Shown here one piece after another: positions 45,674 to 56,008 of a stretch of 64,000 nt of DNA. The first letter of the stretch is position 1, and every line of letters starts with the position of its first letter. Made by a program: the position numbers and the translations under genes. Source of the DNA: Saccharothrix sp. NRRL B-16314 (GTDB lineage Bacteria; Actinomycetota; Actinomycetes; Mycobacteriales; Pseudonocardiaceae); NCBI RefSeq assembly GCF_000716595.1, contig NZ_JNXC01000034.1:32742-96741 (forward strand). The letters run 5' to 3'. Below the pieces are notes generated by a model. The model searched no databases and was not told the origin of the DNA. It saw only the letters and a program-made list of their open reading frames with translations.

Positions 45674-46957
45674 TCATCCGCCCAGGGTCTTCGACAGGGC
45701 GGCGTTGGCGTCCGCGGTGGCCGCGTCCAGCGTCTTCGCGCCGGTCAGGTACGCGGTCAGCATGTCCTTCAGCGGGTTCTGGCCCGCCTCGACCGCGGCC
45801 CACGCCGGCGTGGTCGGGGTGACCTTGCCGTTCGGGGCGGACTCGGCCAGGGCCTTGCCCAGCGCGTTGGTCGACAGCTTCGACGTGTCCTGGGAAGTGC
45901 CCGGCACCGAACCGCCCTCGGCCAGCATGTCCTGGTACTTCTTGGAGCTGAGCAGCTTCAGGTACTCCTTGGCCAGGTCGGCGTTCTTGCTGCCGGCCGG
46001 GACGGCCAGGTTCGAGCCGCCGAGGAACACCGGTGCGGTCTTGCCCGCGGTCTTCGACGGGATCGGGAACGCCGCCGTCTTCGCCTTCAGGTCCGGGTTG
46101 GCCTTGATCGCGCCGCCCAGCTCCCACGGCAGACCGATCATCATGCCGACCTTGCCGGTGCCGAACACCTCCATCTGCTGCGGGGTGGCCTCGTCGGCGT
46201 CCTTCGGGGCCTTCGTGCCGGAGGCGTCGACCAGCTTCTTGTAGAACTCGAGGCCGGCCTTGGCCTGCGGGGTGTCGAGCGCGCCCGCCCAGGCCGAGCC
46301 CTGCGGCTTGGCCACGTCGCCGCCCTCGTCCCAGATGAACGACAGCAGCACGTACCAGGACTGGCCGGGCAGGTACAGGGGCTGGAACTCGGGGTCGGCC
46401 GCGTTGGCCGCCTTCAGCTTCTCGATCGCGGCGATCCACTCGTCGCGCGAGGTGGGCGGGGCGGTGATGCCGGCGGCCTCGAACAGGTCGGTCCGGTAGA
46501 TGACCGTGCGGTTGGCCGCGTAGAACGGCAGGCCGTACTGCTTGCCGTCCCAGGTCAGCGAGTCCTTCAGACCGCTCAGCCACTGGTCGCCGTTGAGGTC
46601 GGAGACGTCCGCGCTCAGGTCGAGCAGGGTCTCCTCGGCGGCGAACTTGGCCGTCTGGGTGTTGCCCAGCTCAATGACGTCCGGCGGGTTGTTGCTGGTC
46701 AGAGCGGTGGTCAGCTTCTCCTGGATGCCGTTCCACTTCTGGACCTCGTACTTGACGGTGACGCCGGCGTGCGAGTCCTGGAACTCCTTGTTCAGCGCGT
46801 CGGTCAGGGTGGCCGGTGCGGAGCCGTCCATCAACCACACCGTCAGCGTCTTCGGTTCACCGGAGTTGCTGCTGCCGCCGTCGGTGCTCGTGCCACATCC
46901 GGCCACGGCCACCGCGAGTGCGGCGGCACTTACGGCCAGTCCTCTCCAGCCCTTCAC
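45674..46957 (-). CDS. dasA: Chitobiose/GlcNAc-binding lipoprotein DasA
   Basis: A 427-aa lipoprotein: signal peptide with lipobox VAGC (Cys21), Ser/Gly linker, then [22 protein letters not shown] and segments [40 protein letters not shown] and [18 protein letters not shown], typical of DasA/NgcE-like binders. It captures chitin-derived N,N'-diacetylchitobiose outside the cell in Streptomyces. The GTG start gives the proper signal peptide; longer frames extend into the intergenic dre region. Divergent from dasR, first gene of dasA-dasB-dasC-GH3-SIS. Confidence 0.92.
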   Translation of the reverse strand: MKGWRGLAVSAAALAVAVAGCGTSTDGGSSNSGEPKTLTVWLMDGSAPATLTDALNKEFQDSHAGVTVKYEVQKWNGIQEKLTTALTSNNPPDVIELGNTQTAKFAAEETLLDLSADVSDLNGDQWLSGLKDSLTWDGKQYGLPFYAANRTVIYRTDLFEAAGITAPPTSRDEWIAAIEKLKAANAADPEFQPLYLPGQSWYVLLSFIWDEGGDVAKPQGSAWAGALDTPQAKAGLEFYKKLVDASGTKAPKDADEATPQQMEVFGTGKVGMMIGLPWELGGAIKANPDLKAKTAAFPIPSKTAGKTAPVFLGGSNLAVPAGSKNADLAKEYLKLLSSKKYQDMLAEGGSVPGTSQDTSKLSTNALGKALAESAPNGKVTPTTPAWAAVEAGQNPLKDMLTAYLTGAKTLDAATADANAALSKTLGG

Positions 46958-47003
46958 GTGTGCGCCCTTTCCCCATGCCCCGATCCCACGACCGGAACGC
47001 CTA

Positions 47004-47019
47004 AGTGGTGTAGACCAAT
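47004..47019. promoter_or_regulatory. dre operator in the dasA-dasR divergent region
   Basis: The sequence agtggtgtagaccaat differs from the dre core tggtctagacca by one base. It lies 47 bp upstream of dasA and 177 bp upstream of dasR, fitting repression of dasABC and possibly dasR autoregulation. Confidence 0.8.
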
Positions 47020-47195
47020 GCGGCCTAGAGTGTGCCTCGCCACAAGGCATGTCAAGGCTGTTGCTGGACCGTTGCAAAGTCATCGGATCAATTTCCCGGG
47101 CCTTGTCGGGGGTTCGGGAGCGCGATCCGACGTGGACAAGGCATCCTGTGTCCGGGAGCGGTGGCAGGTTGGCGGCAAGGGGCGAGGAGGAAGGC

Positions 47196-47954
47196 ATGCT
47201 CGAAACGAGCCCTGCGACTGGCGTGGACGCCAGGGCTCGCGCGCAGCGCGAGCCGAAGTACTGGGGACTCAAGCGGCATCTGCTCGACCTCCTGCGCGCG
47301 TTGCCGCCAGGATCGCCGATCCCGACGGAGCGCTCGCTGGCGGCGGAGTTCGACGTCTCGCGGACCACGGTGCGGCAAGCGCTTGCCGAGCTGACCGTCG
47401 AAGGCCGGCTGCTGCGGGTACAGGGGAAGGGCACGTTCGCCGCGGAACCGAAGGTGGCGCAACGGCTTCAGCTGTCCTCGTACACAGAGGACATGAAGGC
47501 GCAGGGACGGCAGCCGTCGTCGCGGTTGATCGAGGCTTCGGAGATGGCGGCGGAAGCCGAGCTGGCCAGGCTCCTCGGCGTGCGTGCGGGTGCCAAGGTG
47601 CTCCGACTGCACCGGCTGCGGCTGGCCGACGGCGAGCCGATGGCGATCGAGACCACCCACCTGGCCCTGGGCAGGTTCCGCGGGCTGCGCCGGTACCTCG
47701 CGCCGGGGGCGTCGCTGTACCAGGTGCTGCGGGAGCGGTTCGGGGTCGAGATGGGGCACGCCGAGGAGACTATTGAGACGGCGCTCGCGTCGCCCGAGGA
47801 AGCCGAGCTGCTCGGCGCCGACATCGGCCTGCCGATGCTGCTGCTGTCGCGTCACTCGTTCGACACGGAGGGCAACCCGGTCGAGTGGGTGCGCTCGGTG
47901 TACCGGGGCGACCGCTACAAGTTCGTGGCCACCCTGAACCGCCCCACCGACTGA
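47196..47954 (+). CDS. dasR: GntR/HutC-family regulator DasR
   Basis: A 252-aa regulator with winged helix (about residues 20-85: [63 protein letters not shown], here cut across helices) and a UTRA effector domain (about 95-245: [59 protein letters not shown]). Length and sequence match DasR of Streptomyces, the global GlcNAc-responsive repressor that releases DNA with GlcN-6-P. The ATG with GAGGAGGAAGG upstream is clear. The adjacent das genes and three dre sites confirm the assignment. Confidence 0.94.
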   Translation: MLETSPATGVDARARAQREPKYWGLKRHLLDLLRALPPGSPIPTERSLAAEFDVSRTTVRQALAELTVEGRLLRVQGKGTFAAEPKVAQRLQLSSYTEDMKAQGRQPSSRLIEASEMAAEAELARLLGVRAGAKVLRLHRLRLADGEPMAIETTHLALGRFRGLRRYLAPGASLYQVLRERFGVEMGHAEETIETALASPEEAELLGADIGLPMLLLSRHSFDTEGNPVEWVRSVYRGDRYKFVATLNRPTD

Positions 47955-48011
47955 CCACACCGCCGACCCGACCACACCGCCGACTGGCCGCACCGCCGAC
48001 TGGCCGCACCA
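47947..48011. repeat. Four ~16-bp tandem repeats across the dasR stop
   Basis: Units ccgactgaccacaccg, ccgacccgaccacaccg, ccgactggccgcaccg and ccgactggccgcacca run head to tail. The first unit holds the last two codons and stop of dasR. Confidence 0.75.
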
Positions 48012-48137
48012 CCTGCCGACGCGGGCCGGCCCACCAGATCCGGCGGCGCACCCCGGACCGGCACCCGACAACCGGGGGCGCCGCGCCCCGTGGGCAACCG
48101 AACGGCCTGTGGACAGCTCCCGGAGCAGAATGGGCCG

Positions 48138-49589
48138 GTGGCGGAAACTGTGGTGTGGGGGACGGGGCGCGCGAAAGCCGTCCTGGCCACGACGATCCTC
48201 GGCTCCGGCATGGCGATGCTCGACAGCACGATCGTCAACGTCGCCCTGCCCCGCATCGGCGCCGAGCTCCAAGCGTCCGTCGCGGGCCTCCAGTGGATCC
48301 TCGACGGCTACCTCCTGGCCCTCGCCTCCCTGATCCTCATCGCCGGCTCGCTCGGCGACCGCTACGGCCGCCGCCGCGTCTTCGTCTTCGGCGTCGTCTG
48401 GTTCGGCGCCGCCTCGCTGCTCTGCGGCCTGGCCCCGACCACCGAACTCCTGGTCGCCGCCCGCGTCCTGCAAGGCATCGGCGGCGCGCTGCTCACCCCC
48501 GGCTCGCTCGCCATCCTCCAATCCGTCTTCGCCAAAGCCGACCGCGGCCGGGCCATCGGGGCCTGGTCGGGGCTCGCCGGCGTCGCCACCGCGATCGGCC
48601 CCCTGCTCGGCGGCGTCCTCGTCGAGGCCTGGTCGTGGCGGCTCGCGTTCCTGGTCAACCTGCCGTTCGCGGTGGTCTGCGTGTGGCTGGCCCGCCGCCA
48701 CGTGCCCGAGTCCCGCGACGAGACGCTCACCGGCCACCCCGACGTCCTCGGCTCCGTCGTCGGCGCACTCGGCCTCGCCGGCGTCACCGGCGCACTGGTC
48801 GAGGCACCGGTCCGCGGCGCCGACCCGCTGGTCGTCACGGCGGCCGTCGTCGGGGTGGCGGGACTGGCCGCGTTCGTCCTGCTCCAACTCCGCGGCCGGG
48901 AACCGCTGGTGCCGCCGAGCCTGTTCGCCGACCGGACGTTCGTCCTGTCCAACGCCCTGACGTTCCTCGTCTACGCGGCGCTCGGCGGCGTCATGGTCCT
49001 CATGGTGCTGCAGCTCCAGGTGTCGCTGCACTACCCGCCGACCGTCGCCGGTCTGGCCAGCGTCCCCATCACGCTGCTCCTGCTGGCCCTGTCCGCGAAG
49101 TCCGGCAGCCTGGCCCAGAAGTTCGGCCCCCGCGCGCAACTCGTCGCGGGCCCGATCCTCATCGGCGTCGGCATGCTGATGCTGCGGTGGGTCGAGCCGG
49201 GCGCCGGCTACTGGACCGGCGTCCTGCCCGGCCTGCTGGTGTTCGGCCTCGGCCTCGCCGCGGTGGTCGCGCCGGTGACGGCGACCGTGCTGGCCGCCGC
49301 ACCGGACCGGCACGCGGGCATCGCCTCCGGCGTCAACAACGCGGTCGCCCGCACCGGCAGCCTGGTCGCCGTGGCGGTGCTCCCCGCGGTGGCGGGGCTG
49401 ACCGGCGCCCAGTACGCCGACCCGACGGCGATGACGCGGGGCTGGCAGACGGCGCTGCTGGTGTGCGCGGTGGCGTCGATCGCCGGCGGGCTGATGGCCC
49501 TCGGCGTCGACAACCGGGTCCTCGAAACGGCCACGGAGCACCACGACCCGCACAGCTGCCCGGTCGACGGACCACCCGCACGCACCTGA
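48138..49589 (+). CDS. MFS transporter, DHA2 (EmrB/QacA, 14-TM) family
   Basis: A 483-aa drug/metabolite exporter. TM1 carries AMLDSTIVNVALPRI (motif D1). Motif A is GSLGDRYGRRRVF, motif B lies in RVLQGIGGALLTPGSLAI, and motif C-like LAGVATAIGPLLGGVLVEAWSWRLAFLVNLP marks proton antiporters. The 14 hydrophobic segments fit DHA2. GTG at 48138 is preferred because TM1 follows directly; a GTG 48 nt upstream would add an MGNRTACG leader. Transcribed alone after dasR. No adjacent TetR/MarR regulator hints at its substrate. Confidence 0.92.
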   Translation: MAETVVWGTGRAKAVLATTILGSGMAMLDSTIVNVALPRIGAELQASVAGLQWILDGYLLALASLILIAGSLGDRYGRRRVFVFGVVWFGAASLLCGLAPTTELLVAARVLQGIGGALLTPGSLAILQSVFAKADRGRAIGAWSGLAGVATAIGPLLGGVLVEAWSWRLAFLVNLPFAVVCVWLARRHVPESRDETLTGHPDVLGSVVGALGLAGVTGALVEAPVRGADPLVVTAAVVGVAGLAAFVLLQLRGREPLVPPSLFADRTFVLSNALTFLVYAALGGVMVLMVLQLQVSLHYPPTVAGLASVPITLLLLALSAKSGSLAQKFGPRAQLVAGPILIGVGMLMLRWVEPGAGYWTGVLPGLLVFGLGLAAVVAPVTATVLAAAPDRHAGIASGVNNAVARTGSLVAVAVLPAVAGLTGAQYADPTAMTRGWQTALLVCAVASIAGGLMALGVDNRVLETATEHHDPHSCPVDGPPART

Positions 49590-49633
49590 CCTGGTACGCA
49601 CCCAGCCGGGCACCCACCTGACAGGGCAAGCAC

Positions 49634-50593
49634 CTAACCGCCGCGTACGCATCTGACCGGGCAAGCACCTGACCGGGCAAGCACCTGACCGGGCAAGCAC
49701 CTGACCGGGCATGCACCTGACCGGGCATGCACCTGACCGGGCATGCACCTGACCGGGCATGCACCTGACCGGGCATGCACCTGACCGGGCATCAGCCGCG
49801 CCTGCCGCGCCAACCGGCCGACCGCCGCCCCGATCTCCTCCTCCGACACGGTCACGATGTCGTCCACGTACGCCCGCATGTGCGCGAACGTCAGCTCGGA
49901 CGGCTCGGCCCGCAGCCCGTCCGCCACGGTCCGGGCCCGGTCGTCGGCGGGCCACCGGACGAGCGTCCCGGCCCGCAGCGACTCGGCCGCGTCGCCCGCC
50001 CACTCCGGCTCCACCCCGACCACCCGCGTGTTCGGGCTCAGCGCCTTCACCGCCGTCGCCACCCCCGAGATCAGCCCACCGCCGCTCACCGGCACCAGCA
50101 CCGCGTCCACGTCCGGCAGGTCGGCCACCACCTCCAACCCCACGGTGCCCTGACCGGCGATGACGTCGGGGTGGTCGAACGGCGGGATCAGCGTCGCGCC
50201 CCGCTCCACCACCAGCTCCGCCGCCCGCGACTCGCGCTGCGCCATCGGCACCTCGACCACCTCCGCGCCGTGCGACCGGGTCGCGTCGACCTTGACCCGC
50301 GGCGTCGTGTCGGGCACGACGATCACGGCGGGCACGCCGAACAGCTTCGCCGCGTACGCGACGGCCTGCGCGTGGTTGCCGCTGGAGTAGGCGACGACGC
50401 CGCGCGCCCGCACGTCCTCGGGCAGCCGCGCCACCGCGTGGTACGCGCCCCGGATCTTGAACGCGCCGACGGGTTGCAGGCTCTCCGGCTTGAGCCACAG
50501 CCCGTCGGCGAACCGCAGCAGCGGTGTGCGGACCGCGGCGTCCTTGACGATGTCGGCGGCGGCCCGGATGTCGGCGATCGTGACGAGTCCCAT
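49634..50593 (-). CDS. Threonine/serine dehydratase with repeat-derived C-terminus
   Basis: A 319-aa PLP enzyme of the tryptophan-synthase-beta fold. The PLP lysine lies in VGAFKIRGAYHAV. SSGNHAQAVAYAAKLFG binds substrate, and the phosphate loop is VSGGGLISGVA. Similarity is normal to about residue 257 (IGAAVGRLARQARL). The usual final 45-50 residues, which include the second Gly-rich loop (LSGGN) near the PLP ring, are missing. They are replaced by translated 16-bp repeats (MPGQVHARSGACPVRC pattern). Activity is therefore uncertain; this could be a decaying gene. ATG at 50593 has GAGG nine nt upstream; a GTG 15 nt earlier is possible. Confidence 0.8.
   Translation of the reverse strand: MGLVTIADIRAAADIVKDAAVRTPLLRFADGLWLKPESLQPVGAFKIRGAYHAVARLPEDVRARGVVAYSSGNHAQAVAYAAKLFGVPAVIVVPDTTPRVKVDATRSHGAEVVEVPMAQRESRAAELVVERGATLIPPFDHPDVIAGQGTVGLEVVADLPDVDAVLVPVSGGGLISGVATAVKALSPNTRVVGVEPEWAGDAAESLRAGTLVRWPADDRARTVADGLRAEPSELTFAHMRAYVDDIVTVSEEEIGAAVGRLARQARLMPGQVHARSGACPVRCMPGQVHARSGACPVRCLPGQVLARSGACPVRCVRGG
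49665..49792. repeat. Eight 16-bp tandem repeats
   Basis: Eight contiguous copies of gcacctgaccgggcat (first two end in aa). Weaker copies extend left to about 49580. Because 16 is not a multiple of 3, three units give a 16-residue protein period in the minus-strand dehydratase frame. No spacers, so not a CRISPR array. Confidence 0.95.
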
Positions 50594-51112
50594 GTCGTTG
50601 ATCCTCACCCCGGCGGCGGCGGGAGTCCTACACGGGCGGCGACCGGAACTCCTCCGGCGTCACCCGCACGGGGCAAGAACATTCACACGTACGGGGCGTT
50701 GCAAGCCCCAATCCCTTACTTCTGGCAAAACCGCCCGAATCGGTGATCGACTCACTACCTTGAGTGAGAGTTAATTGTCAAACGCTACACAGCGCAGTCA
50801 ATCCGGCGTGGGCTGTGACACACTTCGCCCTCAGATGGCCTGAGCCGTAATAGGTAACAGGATCATAACGTCGCTCGAACGGGCGAGTACTGGTCGGTAG
50901 AAGACCGGGGAGGAGGGGCCGTGCGGAAGTCGAGAGCCCTGTCCTCGCCGTGCGTGACCACGCCACCGGAGCCCCGAGCGACCCGGGTGAGAAGTAATGG
51001 GGTGGGGCGACCCCTGCCGCCGCCCCACCACCCGTCCCCCTAGAGCCCCCGAGAGCGGTCCCTGCAACCAGGCTCTCGGGTTCCCTGCACCCGAAGATGA
51101 GGGAGACGCCTA
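50594..51112. other. 519-bp intergenic region with two leader hairpins before the S1 protease gene
   Basis: No gene is visible. Near the protease end there are two stable stems: ggtggggcg/cgccccacc (51001-51009 with 51021-51029) and cccgagagc/gctctcggg (51048-51056 with 51072-51080). The second ends 32 nt before the ATG, so both probably lie in the 5' untranslated leader. The AT-richer part (50700-50880) likely holds promoters for the protease and, on the other strand, the dehydratase. I could not match it to a known riboswitch. Confidence 0.5.
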
Positions 51113-52282
51113 ATGAACCGCACGAGTGCGGCCCGCCTTGCCACGGCCGTCCTGCTGGCCGCCGGCACGGCTACAGCTCTCAGCGTACCGGCCCTCGCGG
51201 CACCCGCCGCGCCCAATGCGGGAAGCGCGGCCGACACGGAGAGCTACCCGGCCGAGTTGCTCCAGGCGGTGCAACGCGATCTGGGCCTGAACGCCGATCA
51301 GGCCCGCGTCCGTCTGGCGAACGACGCCAGGTCGGGTGACGTCGAGAACCAGGCCCGCGGCGTCCTCGGCGACGCGTTCGCCGGCGCGTGGATCGACTCG
51401 GCGACCGGGAGGATGACCGTCGGTGTCACCGACGCGGCGAAGGCGGACGCGGCGCGCGCCGCCGGCGCCGACGTCAAGGTCGTCCCCTACTCGCACCGCA
51501 AGCTCAGCGACACCAAGGCCACGCTGGACACCCTGTCCGCGCCGGCGTCCATCACCGGCTGGCGGGTCGACGACACGTCCAACACGGTGGTCGTCGAGGT
51601 CAACCGCACCACCCGTGACGCGGCGGCCGACAGCTTCCTGGCCACCGCCACGTCGTTGAGCCCGGCGGTCCGCGTGGTGGAGGTCGCGGAGTCCCCGACG
51701 ACCCTCTACGACACCCGTGGCGGTGACGCGTTCTACATGGGCGGCGGACGCTGCTCGGTCGGCTTCTCCGTCACCGCGGGTGGTTACGTGACGGCGGGCC
51801 ACTGCGGTCGCGCCGGCACCACCACCCAGGGCTACAACCGGGTCACCTCGGGCTCGTTCGCGGGCTCGTCGTTCCCCGGCAACGACTACGCGTGGGTGCG
51901 CACGAACTCCAGCTGGACCTCGCGCCCGTGGGTCAACCGCTACAACGGCACCAACGTCGTGGTGAAGGGCTCCTCGGAGGCCGCCATCGGCGCGACGATC
52001 TGCCGCTCCGGCTCCACCACGGGCTGGCGCTGCGGCACGGTGCAGGCCAAGAACCAGACGGTCAACTACGGCTCGTCCGGCATCGTGTACGGCCTGACGC
52101 GGACCTCCGCGTGCGCCGAGCCCGGTGACTCGGGTGGCTCGTGGGTGGCGGGCACCGGCTTCGGCCAGGCCCAGGGCGTGACCTCCGGCGGCTCGGGCAA
52201 CTGCTCCTCCGGCGGCACGACCTACTACCAGCCGGTCAACGAGATCCTGGGCGCCTACGGCCTGCGCCTCGCGATCGGCTGA
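51113..52282 (+). CDS. Secreted S1 serine protease (alpha-lytic / streptogrisin type) with propeptide
   Basis: A 389-aa preproenzyme. Signal peptide is residues 1-30 (cleaved near ALAAPAA). An alpha-lytic-type prodomain follows (about 40-195, YPAELLQAVQRDLGLNADQA onward), needed for folding. The mature chymotrypsin-fold domain starts near 200 (TRGGDAFYMGGGRCSVGF). Catalytic triad: His230 (TAGHCG), Asp258 (GNDYAWV), Ser340 (GDSGGS). Cysteines at 214/231, 297/307 and 334/362 suit three disulfides. The length is typical of streptogrisin C/alpha-lytic relatives without a chitin-binding tail. The ATG follows AGGGAGACGCCTA. A strong terminator follows. Confidence 0.96.
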   Translation: MNRTSAARLATAVLLAAGTATALSVPALAAPAAPNAGSAADTESYPAELLQAVQRDLGLNADQARVRLANDARSGDVENQARGVLGDAFAGAWIDSATGRMTVGVTDAAKADAARAAGADVKVVPYSHRKLSDTKATLDTLSAPASITGWRVDDTSNTVVVEVNRTTRDAAADSFLATATSLSPAVRVVEVAESPTTLYDTRGGDAFYMGGGRCSVGFSVTAGGYVTAGHCGRAGTTTQGYNRVTSGSFAGSSFPGNDYAWVRTNSSWTSRPWVNRYNGTNVVVKGSSEAAIGATICRSGSTTGWRCGTVQAKNQTVNYGSSGIVYGLTRTSACAEPGDSGGSWVAGTGFGQAQGVTSGGSGNCSSGGTTYYQPVNEILGAYGLRLAIG

Positions 52283-52330
52283 CCAGCGCAGTGAGACGCG
52301 CGGCCGTCCCTGCGGGCCGCGCACCGCATC

Positions 52331-52366
52331 GGAACACCCCCTGGGCCACCGCCCGGGGGGTGTTCC
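52331..52366 (+). terminator. Intrinsic terminator after the S1 protease gene
   Basis: An 11-bp stem ggaacaccccc/gggggtgttcc followed by ctttgt, the most classical terminator in the window, 48 nt past the stop codon. Confidence 0.9.
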
Positions 52367-52414
52367 CTTTGTCATGGCGCAGCAGATCAGGCGCAGCAGA
52401 TCGGGCGCGGGGGA

Positions 52415-53188
52415 TCAGGCGAACTGCACGGAACGCTTGGACAGCCCGTACCAGAAGCCGTCGACGGTGGTCGTGGCCTCCTGCGCGGCGCTCGCGCCCA
52501 GCGACACGAACAGCGGCGCGAAGTGCTCGGTGCGCGGGTGCGCGATCCCGGCGGCCGGCGCCTTGTGCTGGAAGTCGAGCAGCGCGTCAACGTCGCCGTC
52601 GACCAGCGCCCGGCCCGCCCAGTCGTCGAACTCGGCCGACCACGACGGCGGCTGGTAGTCCGGCCCGACGGACATGTCCACGCAGCTCAGGTTGTGCGTC
52701 ATGAACCCGCTGCCGACGATCAGCACGCCCTGGTCGCGCAGCGGGGCCAGCTTGCGGCCGACGTCGAACAGGTCGCGCGGGTCGAGGCTGGGCATGGACA
52801 TCTGGAGCACCGGGACGTCCGCCTCGGGGAACATCTCCTTCAGCGGCACGTAGGCGCCGTGGTCCAGGCCGCGCGCCTCGTCGTGCGCCACCGGCCGGTC
52901 GAGCAGCCCGGTGACGTCCGCCGCGAGTTCCGGCGCGCCCGGCGCCTCGTACGCGACCTCGTAGTACCGCTGGGGGAAGCCCCAGAAGTCGTAGGTCAGC
53001 GGCACGGTGGTGGTCGCGCCGAGCGTGAGCGGGTCGTTCTCCCAGTGCGCGGAGACGATGAGGATCGACTCCGGGCGCGGCAGCGTCGCGGACCACGACT
53101 TCAGCTCGGTGGTCCACCGTTCGTCGTCGGCCAGCGGGGGCGCCCCGTGGCCCAGGTACAGCACAGGCATCCGATGGGCAGGTGTCAC
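52415..53188 (-). CDS. Extradiol ring-cleavage dioxygenase (DODA/YgiD family)
   Basis: A 257-aa class III (LigB-type) enzyme. Zn/Fe ligands are visible in [10 protein letters not shown] (His), VSAHWEN (His) and the catalytic His motif [18 protein letters not shown], with FMTHNLS near residue 165. Family members open catechol rings such as DOPA; E. coli YgiD is a 4,5-DOPA dioxygenase. The substrate here is unknown. The GTG at 53188 overlaps the thiE stop (GTGA), suggesting coupling to thiE, although no metabolic link to thiamine is known. An ATG six codons later (53170) is the alternative start. Confidence 0.88.
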   Translation of the reverse strand: MTPAHRMPVLYLGHGAPPLADDERWTTELKSWSATLPRPESILIVSAHWENDPLTLGATTTVPLTYDFWGFPQRYYEVAYEAPGAPELAADVTGLLDRPVAHDEARGLDHGAYVPLKEMFPEADVPVLQMSMPSLDPRDLFDVGRKLAPLRDQGVLIVGSGFMTHNLSCVDMSVGPDYQPPSWSAEFDDWAGRALVDGDVDALLDFQHKAPAAGIAHPRTEHFAPLFVSLGASAAQEATTTVDGFWYGLSKRSVQFA

Positions 53189-53844
53189 ACGGACGACTGT
53201 ACGCCTTTTAGTTGAAGTTTCAACCAGGCTGCGGCTTCGCGGGGGTCCGCCGCCTCCGTGACGGCGCGCACCACGACCACCCGGTCCGCGCCCGCCGCCA
53301 CCACCTCCGACAGCCGCTCCCGGTCGATGCCGCCGATCGCGAACCACGGCCGGTCCGTCGTGCCGGCGGTCGCCCGCACCAGGTCGAGACCGGGCGCCGG
53401 ACGCCCCGGCTTGGTCGGCGTCGGCCAGCACGGACCGGTGCAGAAGTAGTCCACCCCCGGCTCGACGGCCGCCGCCCGCGCCTGCTCCACGTCGTGCGTC
53501 GACCGGCCGATCACCACGCCGTCACCGACGACCCGGCGGGCGACCGACACCGGCAGGTCGTCCTGCCCGAGGTGCAGCACGTCCGCGTCCACGGCGAGCG
53601 CCACGTCCGCCCGGTCGTTCACCGCCAGCAGCGCACCGTGCCGCGCGCACGCCTCCGCGAGCACTTCCAGCGCGGCGATCTCCTGCTTCGCTTCGAGGCC
53701 CTTGTCGCGCAGCTGCACGACGTCCACACCGCCCGCGAGCGCCGCGTCCGCGAACTCCGCGAGGTCCGGGCGCGTGGGCGTGCAGAGGTAGAGCCGCGCG
53801 TCGGCGAGCCGCCGCCTGATCTGCGTTCCGTCGAGTCCTGGCAC
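53185..53844 (-). CDS. thiE: Thiamine-phosphate synthase
   Basis: A 219-aa TIM-barrel enzyme joining HMP-PP and thiazole-phosphate. Motifs: [36 protein letters not shown] (pyrophosphate/HMP site), [27 protein letters not shown] and [11 protein letters not shown]. The start is uncertain: GTG at 53844 ([13 protein letters not shown]) is preferred, GTG at 53853 is possible, and neither has a good ribosome site. Divergent from the thiO-thiS-thiG operon across the TPP riboswitch. It has no riboswitch of its own that I can see. Confidence 0.94.
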   Translation of the reverse strand: MPGLDGTQIRRRLADARLYLCTPTRPDLAEFADAALAGGVDVVQLRDKGLEAKQEIAALEVLAEACARHGALLAVNDRADVALAVDADVLHLGQDDLPVSVARRVVGDGVVIGRSTHDVEQARAAAVEPGVDYFCTGPCWPTPTKPGRPAPGLDLVRATAGTTDRPWFAIGGIDRERLSEVVAAGADRVVVVRAVTEAADPREAAAWLKLQLKGVQSSV

Positions 53845-53893
53845 GGGCCGCACGGTAACCGCCCGGCCGATTCGTGCGCTACGGTGGAGCCGG

Positions 53894-53984
53894 TCCGCAC
53901 GGGAGCCTGGAAAGACCGGGCTGAGAGGGAGCGTGGTTCGCTCCGACCGTCGAACCTGATCCGGGTCATGCCGGCGCAGGGAGC
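53894..53984 (+). promoter_or_regulatory. TPP riboswitch (THI element) for thiO-thiS-thiG
   Basis: The conserved segments of the thiamine pyrophosphate aptamer are present in order: ggctgagagg (pyrimidine sensor), cgaacctgatccgggtcatgccggcgcaggga (pyrophosphate sensor, with cctgatc and the closing P1 strand; written here across two helices). The ribosome-site-like agggag is at its 3' edge, so translational control is likely. Confidence 0.93.
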
Positions 53985-53999
53985 GTGAGTGCCTTGGCA

Positions 54000-54988
54000 A
54001 TGCGAGTGACCGTCCTCGGCGGTGGTGTCATCGGCCTGTCCGCGGCCTGGTACGCGGCACGCGCCGGCTACGCCGTCGAGGTCGTCGACCGCGGTTCACC
54101 GCACGGCGGCTCGTGGGTCGCGGGCGGGATGCTCGCCCCCGTCACCGAGGCCTGGCCCGGTGACGAGGACGTCCTGGCGCTGGGCGTCGAGTCCCTGGAG
54201 CTGTGGCCAGGGTTCGCGCGTGAACTGGGGGTGCCGCTGAGTCCGGTGGGGACGCTGGCCGTGGCCGTCGACCGGGCCGACGTCGAGGTGCTGGACCAGC
54301 TGCGCGCCTACCTGACCGGGATGGGGCAGTCCGCGACCCGGCTCACCGGACGCGAGCTGCGCACCCTGGAACCCGGCCTCGGCAACGTCCGAAGTGGACT
54401 GTCCGTGCCGGGGGACGTGGCCGTGGACAACAGGGTCCTGCTGCGCGCGTTGCGCGAAGCGTGCACCGCCAACGGCGTGGTCTTCGCCCCCGAGCCCGCC
54501 GCCGACCCCGATGTGACGATCATCGCGGCCGGCGCGTGGAGCCGCGACCTGCACCCCGCCCTGCGCGACGTGATCAGACCGGTGAAAGGCGAGATCCTGC
54601 GCCTCGCCGCACGGCCGGGAGCGCTTCCGCCGCCCCGCCACACCATCCGCGCCCACGTGTCCGGACGACCCGTCTACCTGGTGCCGCGCGAAGGCGGGTT
54701 CGTGCTCGGCGCCACCCAGTACGAAGCCGGGTTCGACGACCACGTCACCGTCGGCGGCGTGCGGGACCTGCTCCACGACGCCGAGGTCGTGTGGCCGGGG
54801 ATCGCCGAGTACGCGCTCGTCGAGACCGCCGCCGGGTTCCGCGCCGGCAGCCCCGACAACGCCCCCGTGATCGCCTGGCTCGAACCGGGCGTGCTCGCCG
54901 CCACCGGCCACCACCGCAACGGCCTGCTGCTCGCACCCGTCACCGCCCGACGGGTGCTCACCCTGCTCCGCGAAGGAGGAAACCGCCG

Positions 54989-54992
<4 letters not shown>
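54000..54992 (+). CDS. thiO: Glycine oxidase ThiO
   Basis: A 330-aa FAD enzyme oxidising glycine to the imine used in thiazole formation. The FAD-binding motif [21 protein letters not shown] starts at residue 3. [18 protein letters not shown] and the C-terminal [16 protein letters not shown] complete the DAAO fold. ATG at 54000 is chosen from the FAD motif. In-frame GTG at 53985 is only one base from the agggag site, and TTG at 53994 is another option. First gene after the riboswitch; the stop overlaps the thiS start. Confidence 0.93.
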
Positions 54993-55946
<954 letters not shown>

Positions 55947-56008
55947 TTGCCGGGCACGGCATGATGGACGCTTCGTCAGCTGTGTCCGTCTGCCCGAGGA
56001 GGAGTGCC

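Noticed and set aside
48090..48137. Longer start for the MFS transporter
   Set aside because: The extra 16 residues have no family similarity and lie before TM1; GTG at 48138 is preferred.
49665..49792. Possible CRISPR array
   Set aside because: Units are contiguous 16-mers without spacers and no cas genes are present.
47088..50498. 1136-codon minus-strand open frame spanning dasR, the MFS gene and the dehydratase
   Set aside because: Runs antisense to two clear genes and out of frame through a third; no recognisable domain.
50880..51080. ydaO-type c-di-AMP riboswitch before the S1 protease
   Set aside because: The hairpins do not show the conserved ydaO segments that I know, and the class normally precedes wall hydrolases and Rpf-type genes.
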